From assembly GCA_041390105.1 (NCBI GenBank), contig JAWKQO010000001.1, forward strand, positions 1,738,001 through 1,802,000: a stretch of 64,000 bases of DNA. The letters run 5' to 3'. A program made the translations under genes and the position numbers. Position 1 is the first letter of the stretch. Each line of letters begins with the position of its first letter. Source of the stretch: Gemmatimonadota bacterium (lineage in GTDB: Bacteria > Gemmatimonadota > Gemmatimonadetes > Longimicrobiales > Gaopeijiaceae). Of the stretch, positions 35,791-44,236 are shown one piece after another. A model generated the notes under the pieces. It was not told where the DNA came from and made no database searches. It saw only the letters and a list, made by a program, of their open reading frames with translations.

Positions 35791-37347
35791 TCACTCTCCT
35801 CGGGACACATCGAGCACCTCGATCTGGAGGCGGCCGATGAGCCGCACGATGTCGACCTGCTGGGCCAAGCCACCCACGACGAATCGCAGGTGCGCCGCAT
35901 CGGCAGGGTATTGACCGAAGGTCGGGTCCACCGCCACCCAATCGCCGATCCAGACTTCCGGCCAGGCGTGGTAGAAAAAGGCGCCGTTCACGTAGACCAA
36001 TCCCACCGCCGTCCGCGCTGGGAGACCCAGCGAGCGCGCCAGGGCCACGAACAAGACCGTGTGCTCGTTGCAGTCTCCCTGCTCCGACTCCAGGACCTGG
36101 ACAGCGCTCGGCACCGAGACGGTGACGCGCTTCTCCAGGAGATTGAAGACGTAGTTCGTGAGTTGCCTCGTGACGCGCTTGGGGTCATGGGTCCACGAAG
36201 ACCCCCAGTTGGTGGCGCGGCGCGCCGCCGTCTGGATGCGTTCATCGGCGCTCTGGATGAGCGGCTCGGGCTGAAGCTCCGCCACGCGGTCCATGCGTTT
36301 GTAGGGAAGCGTGTAGTCCGACTGGAGCGCATTCCAGTCCTCGCGGCGCACAATGAGCGTGTCGCCCCGGAGCTCCTGCCGCCCTCCCACGAGCGCGAAG
36401 CCCGTCAGGTCTACGCCGCTCAGTCGAAAGCGCAGCGCGTCGTACGTCTCGACGAGCTCGAGGTCCACGTTGCTTTGGACGGCAGTGGCCAGGATCACAT
36501 CCTCGTCCACCAGCGTCGTCTCCAGTCCGCGTGCCTCTTCGATCGACTGGCGGGCCAGCTCGAACTCGGTGCGGCGCATGGTGAACCCCAGGGGGCTGGA
36601 CGCCTCCAGCGTGCGCCCATCCTCGTCGATCCAGGTCTCGATCTGGATGCCGCCGAACGACTCGGCCAACTGCCAGGCGGGGATGGAATCGTAGTGGGCG
36701 GCGGTCCAGCGAGACGTGGCCGGGTCGAACCAGGCCGAGTCCGGGACCAGGAGCGTATCGTACGCCAGGATCTCCACCTCCACCGTGCGGGTGGCCAACG
36801 TGGAGGGATCGAACATGGGCAGACGCAACGTCGACCCCACCTCGAGCTCGCCCCCCATGGCCACGCGGATCGGGAGCACCGCGGCCGCCAGCGGGGCATC
36901 ACCGAAGCGGTAGTCGATGGTCTGCACATCACTGCCCGAACGGATCTCGACCTGGAGCAGGCTGTCCCCGGCGACCTTTCCCGCGGCCGCGAAGCGGCCG
37001 ACGTCGGAATCGAGGGAGAAATCGAACCCTTGCATGGCCAGGGTAGCGCTCAGGTCCACCCGGGTGCGCGCCACCGCCGCGCCGGTCTGGCCGAGCGCGG
37101 GGAGCTCGAGAGAGAGCAGGTCCTCCAGCACGAACCCCTCAGGTACCGTGTCCAGGCGAGAACTGGCCAGCCCGATGGCCCGATCGGCCATTTCCAGCGT
37201 GTAGAAATACGTGCCAGGGGCCAGGGCACGGGTCGCCTCCGCCAGGCGGGCCAGCTCCGGTCGGAAGTACTCCCGGCGCACCTGCCAGCCCACCATGGCC
37301 ATCCAGAACGCCAGGATCAGGATCCCGACGGCGCGCCTGTGTCGCAT
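35791..37347 (-). CDS. Membrane-anchored transglutaminase-like protein
   Basis: About 518 residues. One N-terminal membrane anchor (GILILAFWMAMVGWQ) is followed by a long beta-rich region and, near the C-terminus, a transglutaminase core with all three catalytic residues visible. These are Cys in EQGDCNEHT (near 425), His in FYHAWPEVW (near 460) and Asp in VAVDPTFGQYP (near 473). Bacterial members are usually proteases or peptidoglycan/peptide-modifying enzymes. The anchor places the domain outside the cytoplasm. It sits just ahead of the exporter genes (4-nt gap). Confidence 0.82.
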   Translation of the reverse strand: MRHRRAVGILILAFWMAMVGWQVRREYFRPELARLAEATRALAPGTYFYTLEMADRAIGLASSRLDTVPEGFVLEDLLSLELPALGQTGAAVARTRVDLSATLAMQGFDFSLDSDVGRFAAAGKVAGDSLLQVEIRSGSDVQTIDYRFGDAPLAAAVLPIRVAMGGELEVGSTLRLPMFDPSTLATRTVEVEILAYDTLLVPDSAWFDPATSRWTAAHYDSIPAWQLAESFGGIQIETWIDEDGRTLEASSPLGFTMRRTEFELARQSIEEARGLETTLVDEDVILATAVQSNVDLELVETYDALRFRLSGVDLTGFALVGGRQELRGDTLIVRREDWNALQSDYTLPYKRMDRVAELQPEPLIQSADERIQTAARRATNWGSSWTHDPKRVTRQLTNYVFNLLEKRVTVSVPSAVQVLESEQGDCNEHTVLFVALARSLGLPARTAVGLVYVNGAFFYHAWPEVWIGDWVAVDPTFGQYPADAAHLRFVVGGLAQQVDIVRLIGRLQIEVLDVSRGE

Positions 37348-37436
37348 GGTGTCGTCCCCGAAGCAGTCCGCAGTGGCCCAAAACCCCTGCCGGGTGGCAA
37401 GAGCCGTGCTCCGCTGCCGCCGGGGGCGTACCCTCG

Positions 37437-37925
37437 CTAAACCGCCTGCAGGAAAGCGGTTTCCTGATATTCGGTCTCCACGACGATCTCCACTTCGGCA
37501 AGAGTTGCCGCGTCGAGGACCGCTTTCCGGAGGGCGTCCATCATCAGCGCCACCACGGTTTCCAGCTCCAGCTGCCCCGCGCCGGCACCGAGAGGCGGGA
37601 GGGAAAGTGAGCCGACGCCCCATTCCACGGCGCGCCGGATGCCGTTGGTCAACGCCCGTTCCACGCCCGCACGCGTAACGGGCTCATCTTGGGACTCGAT
37701 GGCGGCATGGATGAGCAGCATGGCCGGAAGATCGCCCCCCGGGGTCACCACCGCCCCCCCCACGGGCACTTCGCCGATCTGCTCGAGCCGACGCCGCACG
37801 CCCTCTCCCGCCGCTCGCTCCAGATCCCGCCCGGCCGGGGTCAGGGGGTCCAGGTCGGAGCGGATGGGGCGGAGGATCGCCTCCGAGCGAGCGTCCGTGA
37901 GGGACCCCCGGCGCACGCGGATCAA
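37437..37925 (-). CDS. Macro-domain protein
   Basis: A 162-residue single macro domain (Appr-1''-p/ADP-ribose binding fold): VGGAVVTPGGDLPAMLLIHA and LSLPPLGAGAGQLE are the two ligand-binding loops. Macro domains bind or hydrolyse ADP-ribose on proteins or metabolites. The usual catalytic Asn-rich loop is not obvious, so it may bind rather than cleave. The TTG start at 37925 overlaps the TPR stop (TTGA), coupling the two. About 90 nt before the transglutaminase gene. Confidence 0.75.
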   Translation of the reverse strand: MIRVRRGSLTDARSEAILRPIRSDLDPLTPAGRDLERAAGEGVRRRLEQIGEVPVGGAVVTPGGDLPAMLLIHAAIESQDEPVTRAGVERALTNGIRRAVEWGVGSLSLPPLGAGAGQLELETVVALMMDALRKAVLDAATLAEVEIVVETEYQETAFLQAV

Positions 37926-38554
37926 CGGTCGGTCAACTCCCGCGAACGGCGGAACATCGCGGCGGCCCGATCATGTAAGTGCTTACGATCGAACAAAATA
38001 CCAAGAGTGTAGTACGCGCGGGCGTTGGTGGGTTGCAGCTCGATGGCCCGCTCCAGGCTTTCGATCGCCTCGTCGTAGCGACCCAGGCGATTCAGCGCCT
38101 CGCCGCGGTAGAAGTGCGCCGGGCCGTGGGCGGAGTCCCTGAGGCAAACGGACCGTAGCTCCGAGTCGGCTTGCTCGTAGAGGCCCCGCCTGAAGAACAA
38201 GATGCCCAGGTTGGCGCGGGCATCCAGGTTCTCGGGCGCCAGCTTGCTGGCCTTCCGCAGCTCCGTCTCGGCGTCGTCGAACCGCCCCACCGCCCCCAGC
38301 GCAGCTCCCAGATGGATGAGCAACTCCGGGTTCTCGGGTTCCTCTTGTACGGCCGCGCGCAGCTGCGCTACGGCCTGGTCGTGCTCACCGATCTTCTCGT
38401 AGAGCATCCCCAGCTCGTCGCGGGCATTGACGTCGGCGGGGTCGATCCGCAAGACCGTCTTGTACTCGCGGATCGCCTCCTCCGTGCGTCCGGCCCGGGC
38501 CAGCGTACGGGCTTTGGCCAGGGCCTCGCTGCGGGTGGGCTCGTCCTCCGACAC
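37922..38554 (-). CDS. TPR-repeat protein
   Basis: About 210 residues, almost entirely tetratricopeptide repeats from residue 10 onward (for example ALAKARTLARAGRTEEAIRE, HFYRGEALNRLGRYDEAIES, AYYTLGILFDRKHLHDRAAA). No signal peptide, so it is cytoplasmic and protein-binding. The GTG at 38554 is supported by GGAGG 6 nt upstream. It heads a minus-strand run of TPR, macro domain, transglutaminase and ABC exporter genes. Confidence 0.82.
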   Translation of the reverse strand: MSEDEPTRSEALAKARTLARAGRTEEAIREYKTVLRIDPADVNARDELGMLYEKIGEHDQAVAQLRAAVQEEPENPELLIHLGAALGAVGRFDDAETELRKASKLAPENLDARANLGILFFRRGLYEQADSELRSVCLRDSAHGPAHFYRGEALNRLGRYDEAIESLERAIELQPTNARAYYTLGILFDRKHLHDRAAAMFRRSRELTDR

Positions 38555-38694
38555 GCCATGCCTCCAGTGCTTCGCCACGCGGACGGCCTCGCCCCCCTCC
38601 TCGCCCGCCGCTCCGACCACAGAACCTTCCACGGCTCCCTCTCCCGTCGACGCCCCGATCCGGAGCGGTCGATCCTAGAAACATATGTGCAGTT

Positions 38695-38713
38695 CGCCCT
38701 CTCGCGGAGGGCG
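38695..38713 (-). terminator. Hairpin in the cutA-TPR intergenic region
   Basis: CGCCCTC (38695-38701) pairs perfectly with GAGGGCG (38707-38713) around a 5-nt loop, about 55 nt past the cutA stop. No T-tract. It may end the long pterin-to-cutA transcript before the TPR operon begins. Confidence 0.4.
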
Positions 38714-38766
38714 GGTCGTTCCGTACCGCCCCCCGGCCCGAAGCGAGCCACCGCACGTGTGGGATG

Positions 38767-39093
38767 TCAGTCGGTCCGGACCTCGGTCCGAACCCAGTCC
38801 AGATACGGGAGATGCCCCCCGTCCAAGGCGACGACGAGAAGCTCGGGAACCTCATAGGGATGAAGCTCCGCGGCTCGCGACAGCAGATCCTCCGTCGCGG
38901 CTCGCGTGGTCTTGAGCACCACCAGCGCCTCGGCCGACTTCTCGAGGACGCCCTTCCACCAGTAGATCGACGTCGCCCCAGGGACGATAGAACCGCACGC
39001 AGCGTGCCGCTCGGTGACCAGAGTTTCGACGAGTCGCTCAGCGGTGGCCACGTCGGGAACCGCCATCAGCACGAGACGCACGGCGTCGGCCAT
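38767..39093 (-). CDS. cutA: CutA-like divalent-cation tolerance protein
   Basis: A 108-residue CutA1 protein: HAACGSIVPGATSIYWWKG, then SAEALVVLKTT and the family's closing HPYEVPELLVVALDGG with YLDWVRTE. CutA1 forms very stable trimers and was linked to copper tolerance; its real cellular role is unsettled. It lies 9 nt after the acyl-CoA synthetase gene on the same strand. Normal length. Confidence 0.92.
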   Translation of the reverse strand: MADAVRLVLMAVPDVATAERLVETLVTERHAACGSIVPGATSIYWWKGVLEKSAEALVVLKTTRAATEDLLSRAAELHPYEVPELLVVALDGGHLPYLDWVRTEVRTD

Positions 39094-39102
39094 CGCAGGC
39101 GC

Positions 39103-40938
39103 TCAGGGCGCGGCGAACACGTTCTGCTCGACGGCCTCGTTCGCATAGAACCCGTCGATGAGCTCGCGATACAGCTTCTCCACCTCGCGCCGACGGATGG
39201 ACTGCTTCGGCGTCATGGTGCCCTGCTCGATGGAGAACTCCTCGTACAGGAGGCCGATCTTCTTGGGGCGCTCGTAGGAGGCGAGGTGGTCGAGATGATG
39301 GAGTACCTCGTCGCCGAGCTTGGCCTGGACCTTCGTATCGTGGACCATGGCCCGGTGGTCGGATGCGGGGATGCCCTGGGCGCGGCACCAGGCACCCAGG
39401 ACGCTGAAGTCGGGCACCACCAGGAGCACCGGGAACTTGCGACGGTCGCCCAGCATGACCACCTGCTCGACGAACGGATTGGTCTTGAGCCGGTTCTCGA
39501 TGGGCTGGGGCGCGATGTTCTTGCCGCCGGCGGTGACGATGATGTCCTTCTTGCGATCGGTGATGCGCAGGAACCCCTCCGCATCGATCTCACCGATGTC
39601 CCCGGTCGCGAACCAGCCATCGGCGTCGATGACCTCCGCCGTGGCCTCGGGCTTCTGAAAGTAGCCCTTCATCACCTGAGGGCCCCGGACGAGGATCTCT
39701 CCATCGTCAGCGATCCGGATCTCGGTGGAGGCGATGGCCTTTCCCACGGTGCCGATCCGGAATGCCTCCAGGGTGTTCACGTTGGTGACCGGGCTGGTTT
39801 CCGTGAGGCCGTAGCCCTCCAGGACCGGGAGCCCCGCGTAGTAGAAGAACTTGGCGATCTCCGGAGACAGCGGTGCCCCGCCACTGACGAAGAATCGAAG
39901 CCTGCCCCCGACCGCCTCCCGCACTTTGGCGAACACCAGCCGGCTGGCCAGCGCGTACTGCCATTGGGTCGGCGCGGGCGGCGTCCGACCGGCCAAGCTC
40001 GCATCCGCCCAGGCGGATCCCACCCGCATGGCCCACCGGATCAGCACGCCCCGGAGTCCATGGGCGTCCGTCAGCCGGTTGTAGATCTTCTCGTACAGGC
40101 GCGGCACCGACACCACCAGCGTGGGCCGCACCACCCGGATATCGTCCGCCACGGTGTGGATGGAGTGCGCGTACGCGATGACGCACCCCCTCCAGAACAG
40201 CAGGTAGTCAACCATCCGTTGGAAGACGTGCGACAGCGGCAGGAAGGAAAGCGTGGTCTCGTGGTCGTGTACCTGCAGCGCGAGCTGACACGCTTGCACA
40301 TTGGTGTAGAGGTTGGCGTGCGTCAGCATCACGCCCTTGGGCTCGCCCGTGGTGCCCGACGTGTAGATCAGCGTGGCCACGTCCTCCGGCTGGGCACGCT
40401 GGGCCTCGGCCCGGAAGGCACGCTCGTCCAGATCCGCGCCTCCTCGCGCCAGGAACGCCTCCCAGGACAGCAGCCCCTCGTCCCCGTCGCCGTCGAAACC
40501 CACGACGGTCTCGAGCGCCGGACACTGACTCCGGATCTCGCGCACCTTGGCCCACTGCTCGGCTGTGGAGAGGAACAGGGCCTTGGCACCCGAGTCGTTC
40601 AGGATGTACGCGATGTGCTCCGGGAGGAGCGTCGAGTAGATGGGGACGTCCTGGGCACCGACGCAGAGGCATGCGTAGTCGGACAGCGCCCACTGCGGTC
40701 GGTTTTCACTGAGGATCGCGACGCGGTCCCCCCGGCGCACCCCGCTCGCCACCAGGGCGCGAGCAGCCCGTTGTACGGTTTCGTACGCCTCGGCGTGGGA
40801 GATGCCCAGGAGCTGATCTTCCACGAAGTACTGGAAAGCCGGGCGCTCTCTCCGCCGTTCACAGGCTTCCAGGAACAACTCCACCAGCGTTCCCCGGGGG
40901 ACCGGGGTCGGATTGGCGAAGTGGGTCAGGGAGCTCAA
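39103..40938 (-). CDS. Long-chain acyl-CoA synthetase (AMP-forming)
   Basis: About 611 residues of the ANL adenylate-forming superfamily. Motif A3 is YTSGTTGEPKGVMLTHANL, then SFLPLSHVFQR, EGYGLTETSPV, and the hinge region WFATGDIGEIDAEGFLRITD with DRKKDIIVTAGGKNI. The long insert and FADD15-like pattern mark the long-chain group that activates fatty acids with ATP and CoA. The start is TTG at 40938, overlapping the OsmC stop (TTGA). A start further upstream would run through OsmC in another frame and is not credible. Confidence 0.88.
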   Translation of the reverse strand: MSSLTHFANPTPVPRGTLVELFLEACERRRERPAFQYFVEDQLLGISHAEAYETVQRAARALVASGVRRGDRVAILSENRPQWALSDYACLCVGAQDVPIYSTLLPEHIAYILNDSGAKALFLSTAEQWAKVREIRSQCPALETVVGFDGDGDEGLLSWEAFLARGGADLDERAFRAEAQRAQPEDVATLIYTSGTTGEPKGVMLTHANLYTNVQACQLALQVHDHETTLSFLPLSHVFQRMVDYLLFWRGCVIAYAHSIHTVADDIRVVRPTLVVSVPRLYEKIYNRLTDAHGLRGVLIRWAMRVGSAWADASLAGRTPPAPTQWQYALASRLVFAKVREAVGGRLRFFVSGGAPLSPEIAKFFYYAGLPVLEGYGLTETSPVTNVNTLEAFRIGTVGKAIASTEIRIADDGEILVRGPQVMKGYFQKPEATAEVIDADGWFATGDIGEIDAEGFLRITDRKKDIIVTAGGKNIAPQPIENRLKTNPFVEQVVMLGDRRKFPVLLVVPDFSVLGAWCRAQGIPASDHRAMVHDTKVQAKLGDEVLHHLDHLASYERPKKIGLLYEEFSIEQGTMTPKQSIRRREVEKLYRELIDGFYANEAVEQNVFAAP

Positions 40939-41387
40939 GGTGCGGCCCCGGCGGGGGTCTCCAACAAGACGTCGATCCCGATGGCGATATCCGGAGCCAG
41001 CGAGTGCATGACGCTGCAGTACCGATCGCGGGAGAGCTGGACGGCCCGGTCGATCCGCTTGCGATTCGCCTCCGTAGGTCCGGTCAGGCGGAAGGTCAGG
41101 TCGATGGCGAGAAAGCGCCGCGGGGGTTTCTCCGCCCGGCGGCCCGCCACCTCGACCTCGAGTGCGGTCAGAGGGACCCGAGACTTCTCCAGGATCATAC
41201 GCACGTCTACGGCCATGCATCCCGCGAGCGACAGCAGCAGGGCCTGGGTGGGCGACGGTCCCTCGACCCCGTCACTGTCCAGCGTGATCGGCTGCCCACC
41301 GGCCGTGCCTTCGAATACGTCGCTCCGGCCGGTCCAGGTCAGCCGGACGCGTCTGATGGGGTCGGATCGCCCCTCAGGCGAGCTCAC
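40935..41387 (-). CDS. OsmC/Ohr-family protein
   Basis: A 150-residue OsmC-type protein (TQALLLSLAGCMAVDVRMIL with Cys near 57, and RDRYCSVMHSLAPDI with the second Cys). The two conserved cysteines form the peroxidatic pair that reduces organic hydroperoxides in this family. It overlaps the upstream TPR gene by 14 nt and is coupled to the acyl-CoA synthetase, so lipid-peroxide defence is a reasonable inference. Confidence 0.85.
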   Translation of the reverse strand: MSSPEGRSDPIRRVRLTWTGRSDVFEGTAGGQPITLDSDGVEGPSPTQALLLSLAGCMAVDVRMILEKSRVPLTALEVEVAGRRAEKPPRRFLAIDLTFRLTGPTEANRKRIDRAVQLSRDRYCSVMHSLAPDIAIGIDVLLETPAGAAP

Positions 41388-41820
41388 GCTTGGACCCGGC
41401 CTCGCCGTCCGCTTCCGCCAGCGCGTCGAGCGTCGCGCGAGCGTGCTCGACGTGGGACGCCACCGCTGGATCGTGGGGCGCGTACGCCAGGAACGAACGG
41501 AGGTGATCCGCTGCGGCTGCGCTGAGGCCGGTCCGCAGGAGCAGGAACGCCAGGCCGTAGTGGGCTCCGGCCTCGGTCGGGTCCTTCTGGAGGACGTGCC
41601 GGTAGGTCTTGGCGGCCTCGTCCAGCAGACCCATGCGCGTGTAGGCGATCGCGATCTGCTGCAGAACCAGTGGGTCCCCGGGCGACTGCTTGAGCGCGAG
41701 CCTGAACGAGGTCAGCGCTTCGTGCAGGTTACCCGCGTCGAGGAGTACCAGCGCCTCGGCGTAGTAGTCGACGCCTCCTGGTCCGCTCGTACCGCCAATG
41801 AGCTTCTTCAGCCAGTTCAT
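41374..41820 (-). CDS. Small TPR protein
   Basis: A 148-residue protein of about three tetratricopeptide repeats (ALVLLDAGNLHEALTSFRLA, IAIAYTRMGLLDEAAKTYRH, YGLAFLLLRTGLSAAAADHL) with a short basic N-terminus (MNWLKKLIGG). No other domain. In the same run as OsmC and acyl-CoA synthetase; partner unknown. Confidence 0.75.
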   Translation of the reverse strand: MNWLKKLIGGTSGPGGVDYYAEALVLLDAGNLHEALTSFRLALKQSPGDPLVLQQIAIAYTRMGLLDEAAKTYRHVLQKDPTEAGAHYGLAFLLLRTGLSAAAADHLRSFLAYAPHDPAVASHVEHARATLDALAEADGEAGSKRELA

Positions 41821-41887
41821 CGATGCTTCGACCCCTTCGCAGGCAGGATGCCCGAAGCATATGGAACCTTGTGCAGCGAGGCAACGG

Positions 41888-42529
41888 TCATCGGCGCGCC
41901 GCCACCAGCGCCGAAGGCTCGTCCAACACGAGATCGAAACCCGAGGCGGCGCGCATGGACGCCCCGAGGCCCGGCGCCGGATCGAGCACGACGATCCTCC
42001 CGCGGGAATGGACGAGCCGCAGCAAATCGTCTAGACCCTCGCTCTCTCCCTGTAGGACGACGCCCCGCAGGGAGCGGTCGAAGAAGGGAAGCGCGGGACC
42101 GACGCGCATACGCTCCACCCCCGGCCGCTCGGGCCAGTGGGCCACGGACGGATGGGTCACGAGCCAGCTCACGTCGGGGAGCAGCGCCGCCAGAGGCTCC
42201 GCTACCCGGGCCATTCTCCCGTGGAGAAGTACAGAGGCGGGCCCGTCCTGGATGCCGAGCAGGGCGGCCACCTTCACAGCCTCTCCCTCGTCCACGGCGG
42301 ACAGCTGCGGATCGTCCTCCGACGGCCCACCGGATACACGCAGGTCGGCCAACCCCCTTTCGATCCGATAGCGCTGACGGCAGTTGGCGCACCCCAACTC
42401 GCCTTCCAGCACTCTCCGCTCCCGGAGTTCTCGAGCCAGCAGGATCAGGCCGAACGCCGGCCCACAGCGGGGACAGGCGAGGCGATCGGTCAGCAGCAGA
42501 TGCACTGGCTCAAGGCTCGTACTGGGCAC
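41888..42529 (-). CDS. Trm112-like zinc-ribbon protein with a methyltransferase-like tail
   Basis: A protein of up to 213 residues. The N-terminus looks like a Trm112/YcaR zinc ribbon (LACPRCG and GCANCRQRYRIERG, two CxxC pairs). The remainder (GRIVVLDPAPGLGASMRA and flanks) resembles a worn Rossmann methyltransferase fold without a clear SAM motif I. The start is uncertain: GTG at 42529 overlaps the queD end by 20 nt, while GTG at 42505 lies after its stop. No function assigned. Confidence 0.5.
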   Translation of the reverse strand: MPSTSLEPVHLLLTDRLACPRCGPAFGLILLARELRERRVLEGELGCANCRQRYRIERGLADLRVSGGPSEDDPQLSAVDEGEAVKVAALLGIQDGPASVLLHGRMARVAEPLAALLPDVSWLVTHPSVAHWPERPGVERMRVGPALPFFDRSLRGVVLQGESEGLDDLLRLVHSRGRIVVLDPAPGLGASMRAASGFDLVLDEPSALVAARR

Positions 42530-42881
42530 ATTGGTCGGGCGTCTCCCAGACCCTCGTGTGGACCAGCCCCCCCGCGATGTCCGGCGGCAGCAGCTTCTGC
42601 AACTCCTCGTAGAAGTACCGTGCCTGGTTCTCCGCGCTGGTCTCCCAAACGTCGAAGGGCGGCAGTTCGTTGATCAGCCGGTGGTCGAGGCGGCCGGCGA
42701 TCTCCCGCAGGTGGCGCTTGAGCTCGACGAAGTCGAAGGCGATTCCGCTCTCGTTCAGTCGCTCGGTGCGCACGGTCGCCTCGACCACGTAGCGGTGGCC
42801 ATGGAGGTTCTCGCACTTCCCCTTGTAGTTGCGGAGGAAATGGGCCGCGTCGTAGTGCGTGCGGGCGCTGACGGTGTACAT
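42510..42881 (-). CDS. queD: 6-carboxytetrahydropterin synthase-like protein (QueD type)
   Basis: A 123-residue member of the PTPS/QueD T-fold family. Zinc histidines appear in YDAAHFL and LHGHRYV, and the catalytic Cys in KCENLHGH. The C-terminal VWETPDQCAQY carries the Glu and the extra Cys typical of QueD. QueD turns dihydroneopterin triphosphate into 6-carboxytetrahydropterin for queuosine/archaeosine. It lies in the same run as FolE and a second, PTPS-like paralogue; no queC or queE is in view. Confidence 0.8.
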   Translation of the reverse strand: MYTVSARTHYDAAHFLRNYKGKCENLHGHRYVVEATVRTERLNESGIAFDFVELKRHLREIAGRLDHRLINELPPFDVWETSAENQARYFYEELQKLLPPDIAGGLVHTRVWETPDQCAQYEP

Positions 42882-42913
42882 GCTGGTGGCGTCCTTCTGC
42901 GACGGAGGTGGAA

Positions 42914-43615
42914 TCAGGCTCGCTGGACCTGGATGAGAGGGACCACGACCGAGTCCGGCCGCGTCAGAGCAAAGAACACGACGTCGGCCACGTCTGCCGG
43001 CTGCAGCATCCGGCTCCGGGACGGGAGATGCGGGTCGGTATCCGGATCGATGGGATCCCACAGGGGCGTGTCGACCGCAGCCGGCTCGATCAACGTAGAG
43101 CGAACGCCGGTTCCAGCCAGCTCCTCGACAAGGACCTCGTGCAAGCCCCGAAGGCCGAACTTGGACGCCGAGTAGCCGGCGTTGCCGGGAAACGCCTTGC
43201 GCCCGGCCACCGACCCCACGTGCACCAGGTGGCCCTGTCCCCGCGCCTTCATCGCGGGCAGGCAGGCCCGGGCCAGGGCGAAGGGCACGCGCAGGTTCAG
43301 CTCCAGCATGCGCTCGAGGTCCCCAGGATCCGTCGCCTCGGCCCCGGCGAGGACGAAGGCGCCCGCCGCATGCACCACCGCATCCGGCACGCCGCCGATC
43401 CGGTCCCGGACCCCCGCCATCAAGGCGGCGACGCCACCGGGGGCATCCAGGTCCACCGCCACCCAATCGCATCCCAGCCGTGCGGCCCCCTCCTCGAGGC
43501 GCTCCGCCCGTCGGGCGGTCAGGACCAGGCGCGCACCGGCCGCAGCAAGCCGCTCCGCGGTGGCTGCACCGATGCCCTGCGTGGCCCCCGTGATCAACAC
43601 GGTCCGGTCCCTCAT
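42914..43615 (-). CDS. SDR-family oxidoreductase in the pterin cluster
   Basis: A 233-residue classical SDR: ITGATQGIGAATAERL (NADP-type), HAAG, then VGSVAGRKAFPGNAGYSASKFGL with catalytic Ser, Tyr and Lys all intact. It starts 5 nt after the folE stop. Placed between FolE and QueD and downstream of PTPS, a sepiapterin-reductase-like step is the attractive role, but no sequence feature proves that substrate. Alternatives include generic 3-oxoacyl reduction. Confidence 0.8.
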   Translation of the reverse strand: MRDRTVLITGATQGIGAATAERLAAAGARLVLTARRAERLEEGAARLGCDWVAVDLDAPGGVAALMAGVRDRIGGVPDAVVHAAGAFVLAGAEATDPGDLERMLELNLRVPFALARACLPAMKARGQGHLVHVGSVAGRKAFPGNAGYSASKFGLRGLHEVLVEELAGTGVRSTLIEPAAVDTPLWDPIDPDTDPHLPSRSRMLQPADVADVVFFALTRPDSVVVPLIQVQRA

Positions 43616-43620
43616 GCGCG

Positions 43621-44229
43621 TCAGGAGTCGAGGGGACCGTGAGGGGTCATGGCATAGCGCAGGAATTCGCTGCGCGTACCGGCATTCTCCAGGAACACCC
43701 CCCGCATGGCCGAGGTGATGGTCTTGGAGTTCTGCTTCTCCACCCCCCGCATCATCATGCAGAGGTGGAACGCCTCCACCACCACACCCACGCCCTGGGG
43801 CCGAATGGCATCCCAGAGGGCCTGGGCGATCTGCTCGGTAAGCCGCTCCTGCACCTGGAAGCGCCGTGCGTAGACCTCCACCAGACGAGCCGCCTTGCTC
43901 AGCCCGATGATCCGGCCCGCGGGGATGTAGGCCAGGTGGACCTTCCCGATGAAGGGCAGCATGTGATGCTCGCAAAGCGAGTACATCTCGATGTCCTTCA
44001 CCAGGATCATGTTGTGGTGGGGCTCTTCGAAGATCCCTTCGCCCAGGGCATCCTGCGGTGTAAGCCCGTAGCCCTTGGTCAGGAAGCGCATCGCCTTTTC
44101 GACCCGCTCCGGCGTGCGCTGCAACCCTTCTCGACTCGGGTCTTCCCCGAGGCGCTTCAGCATCTCGGTCACCAGCGCCTCGAAGGACACCCCGGAGAGG
44201 TCCAGGGCATCCCCAGCGCCATGCGCCAC
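43621..44229 (-). CDS. folE: GTP cyclohydrolase I
   Basis: About 202 residues. FolE converts GTP to 7,8-dihydroneopterin triphosphate, the first step toward folate, biopterin and queuosine. Zinc ligands are in YSLCEHHMLPF and FHLCMMMRGVEKQ; GKVHLAYIP and GLSKAARLVEVYARRFQVQE are signature segments. I chose GTG at 44229 because AGGAG stands just before it, after the PTPS stop; ATG at 44259 would add 10 residues and overlap PTPS. Second gene of the pterin run. Confidence 0.95.
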   Translation of the reverse strand: MAHGAGDALDLSGVSFEALVTEMLKRLGEDPSREGLQRTPERVEKAMRFLTKGYGLTPQDALGEGIFEEPHHNMILVKDIEMYSLCEHHMLPFIGKVHLAYIPAGRIIGLSKAARLVEVYARRFQVQERLTEQIAQALWDAIRPQGVGVVVEAFHLCMMMRGVEKQNSKTITSAMRGVFLENAGTRSEFLRYAMTPHGPLDS

Positions 44230-44236
44230 AGAGCTC

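Noticed and set aside
38764..42612. A very long open frame on the plus strand (about 1280 codons)
   Set aside because: It lies opposite five recognisable minus-strand genes (CutA, acyl-CoA synthetase, OsmC, TPR, Trm112-like). Its translation is low-complexity, His/Arg/Gly-rich and motif-free, a usual artefact of high GC.
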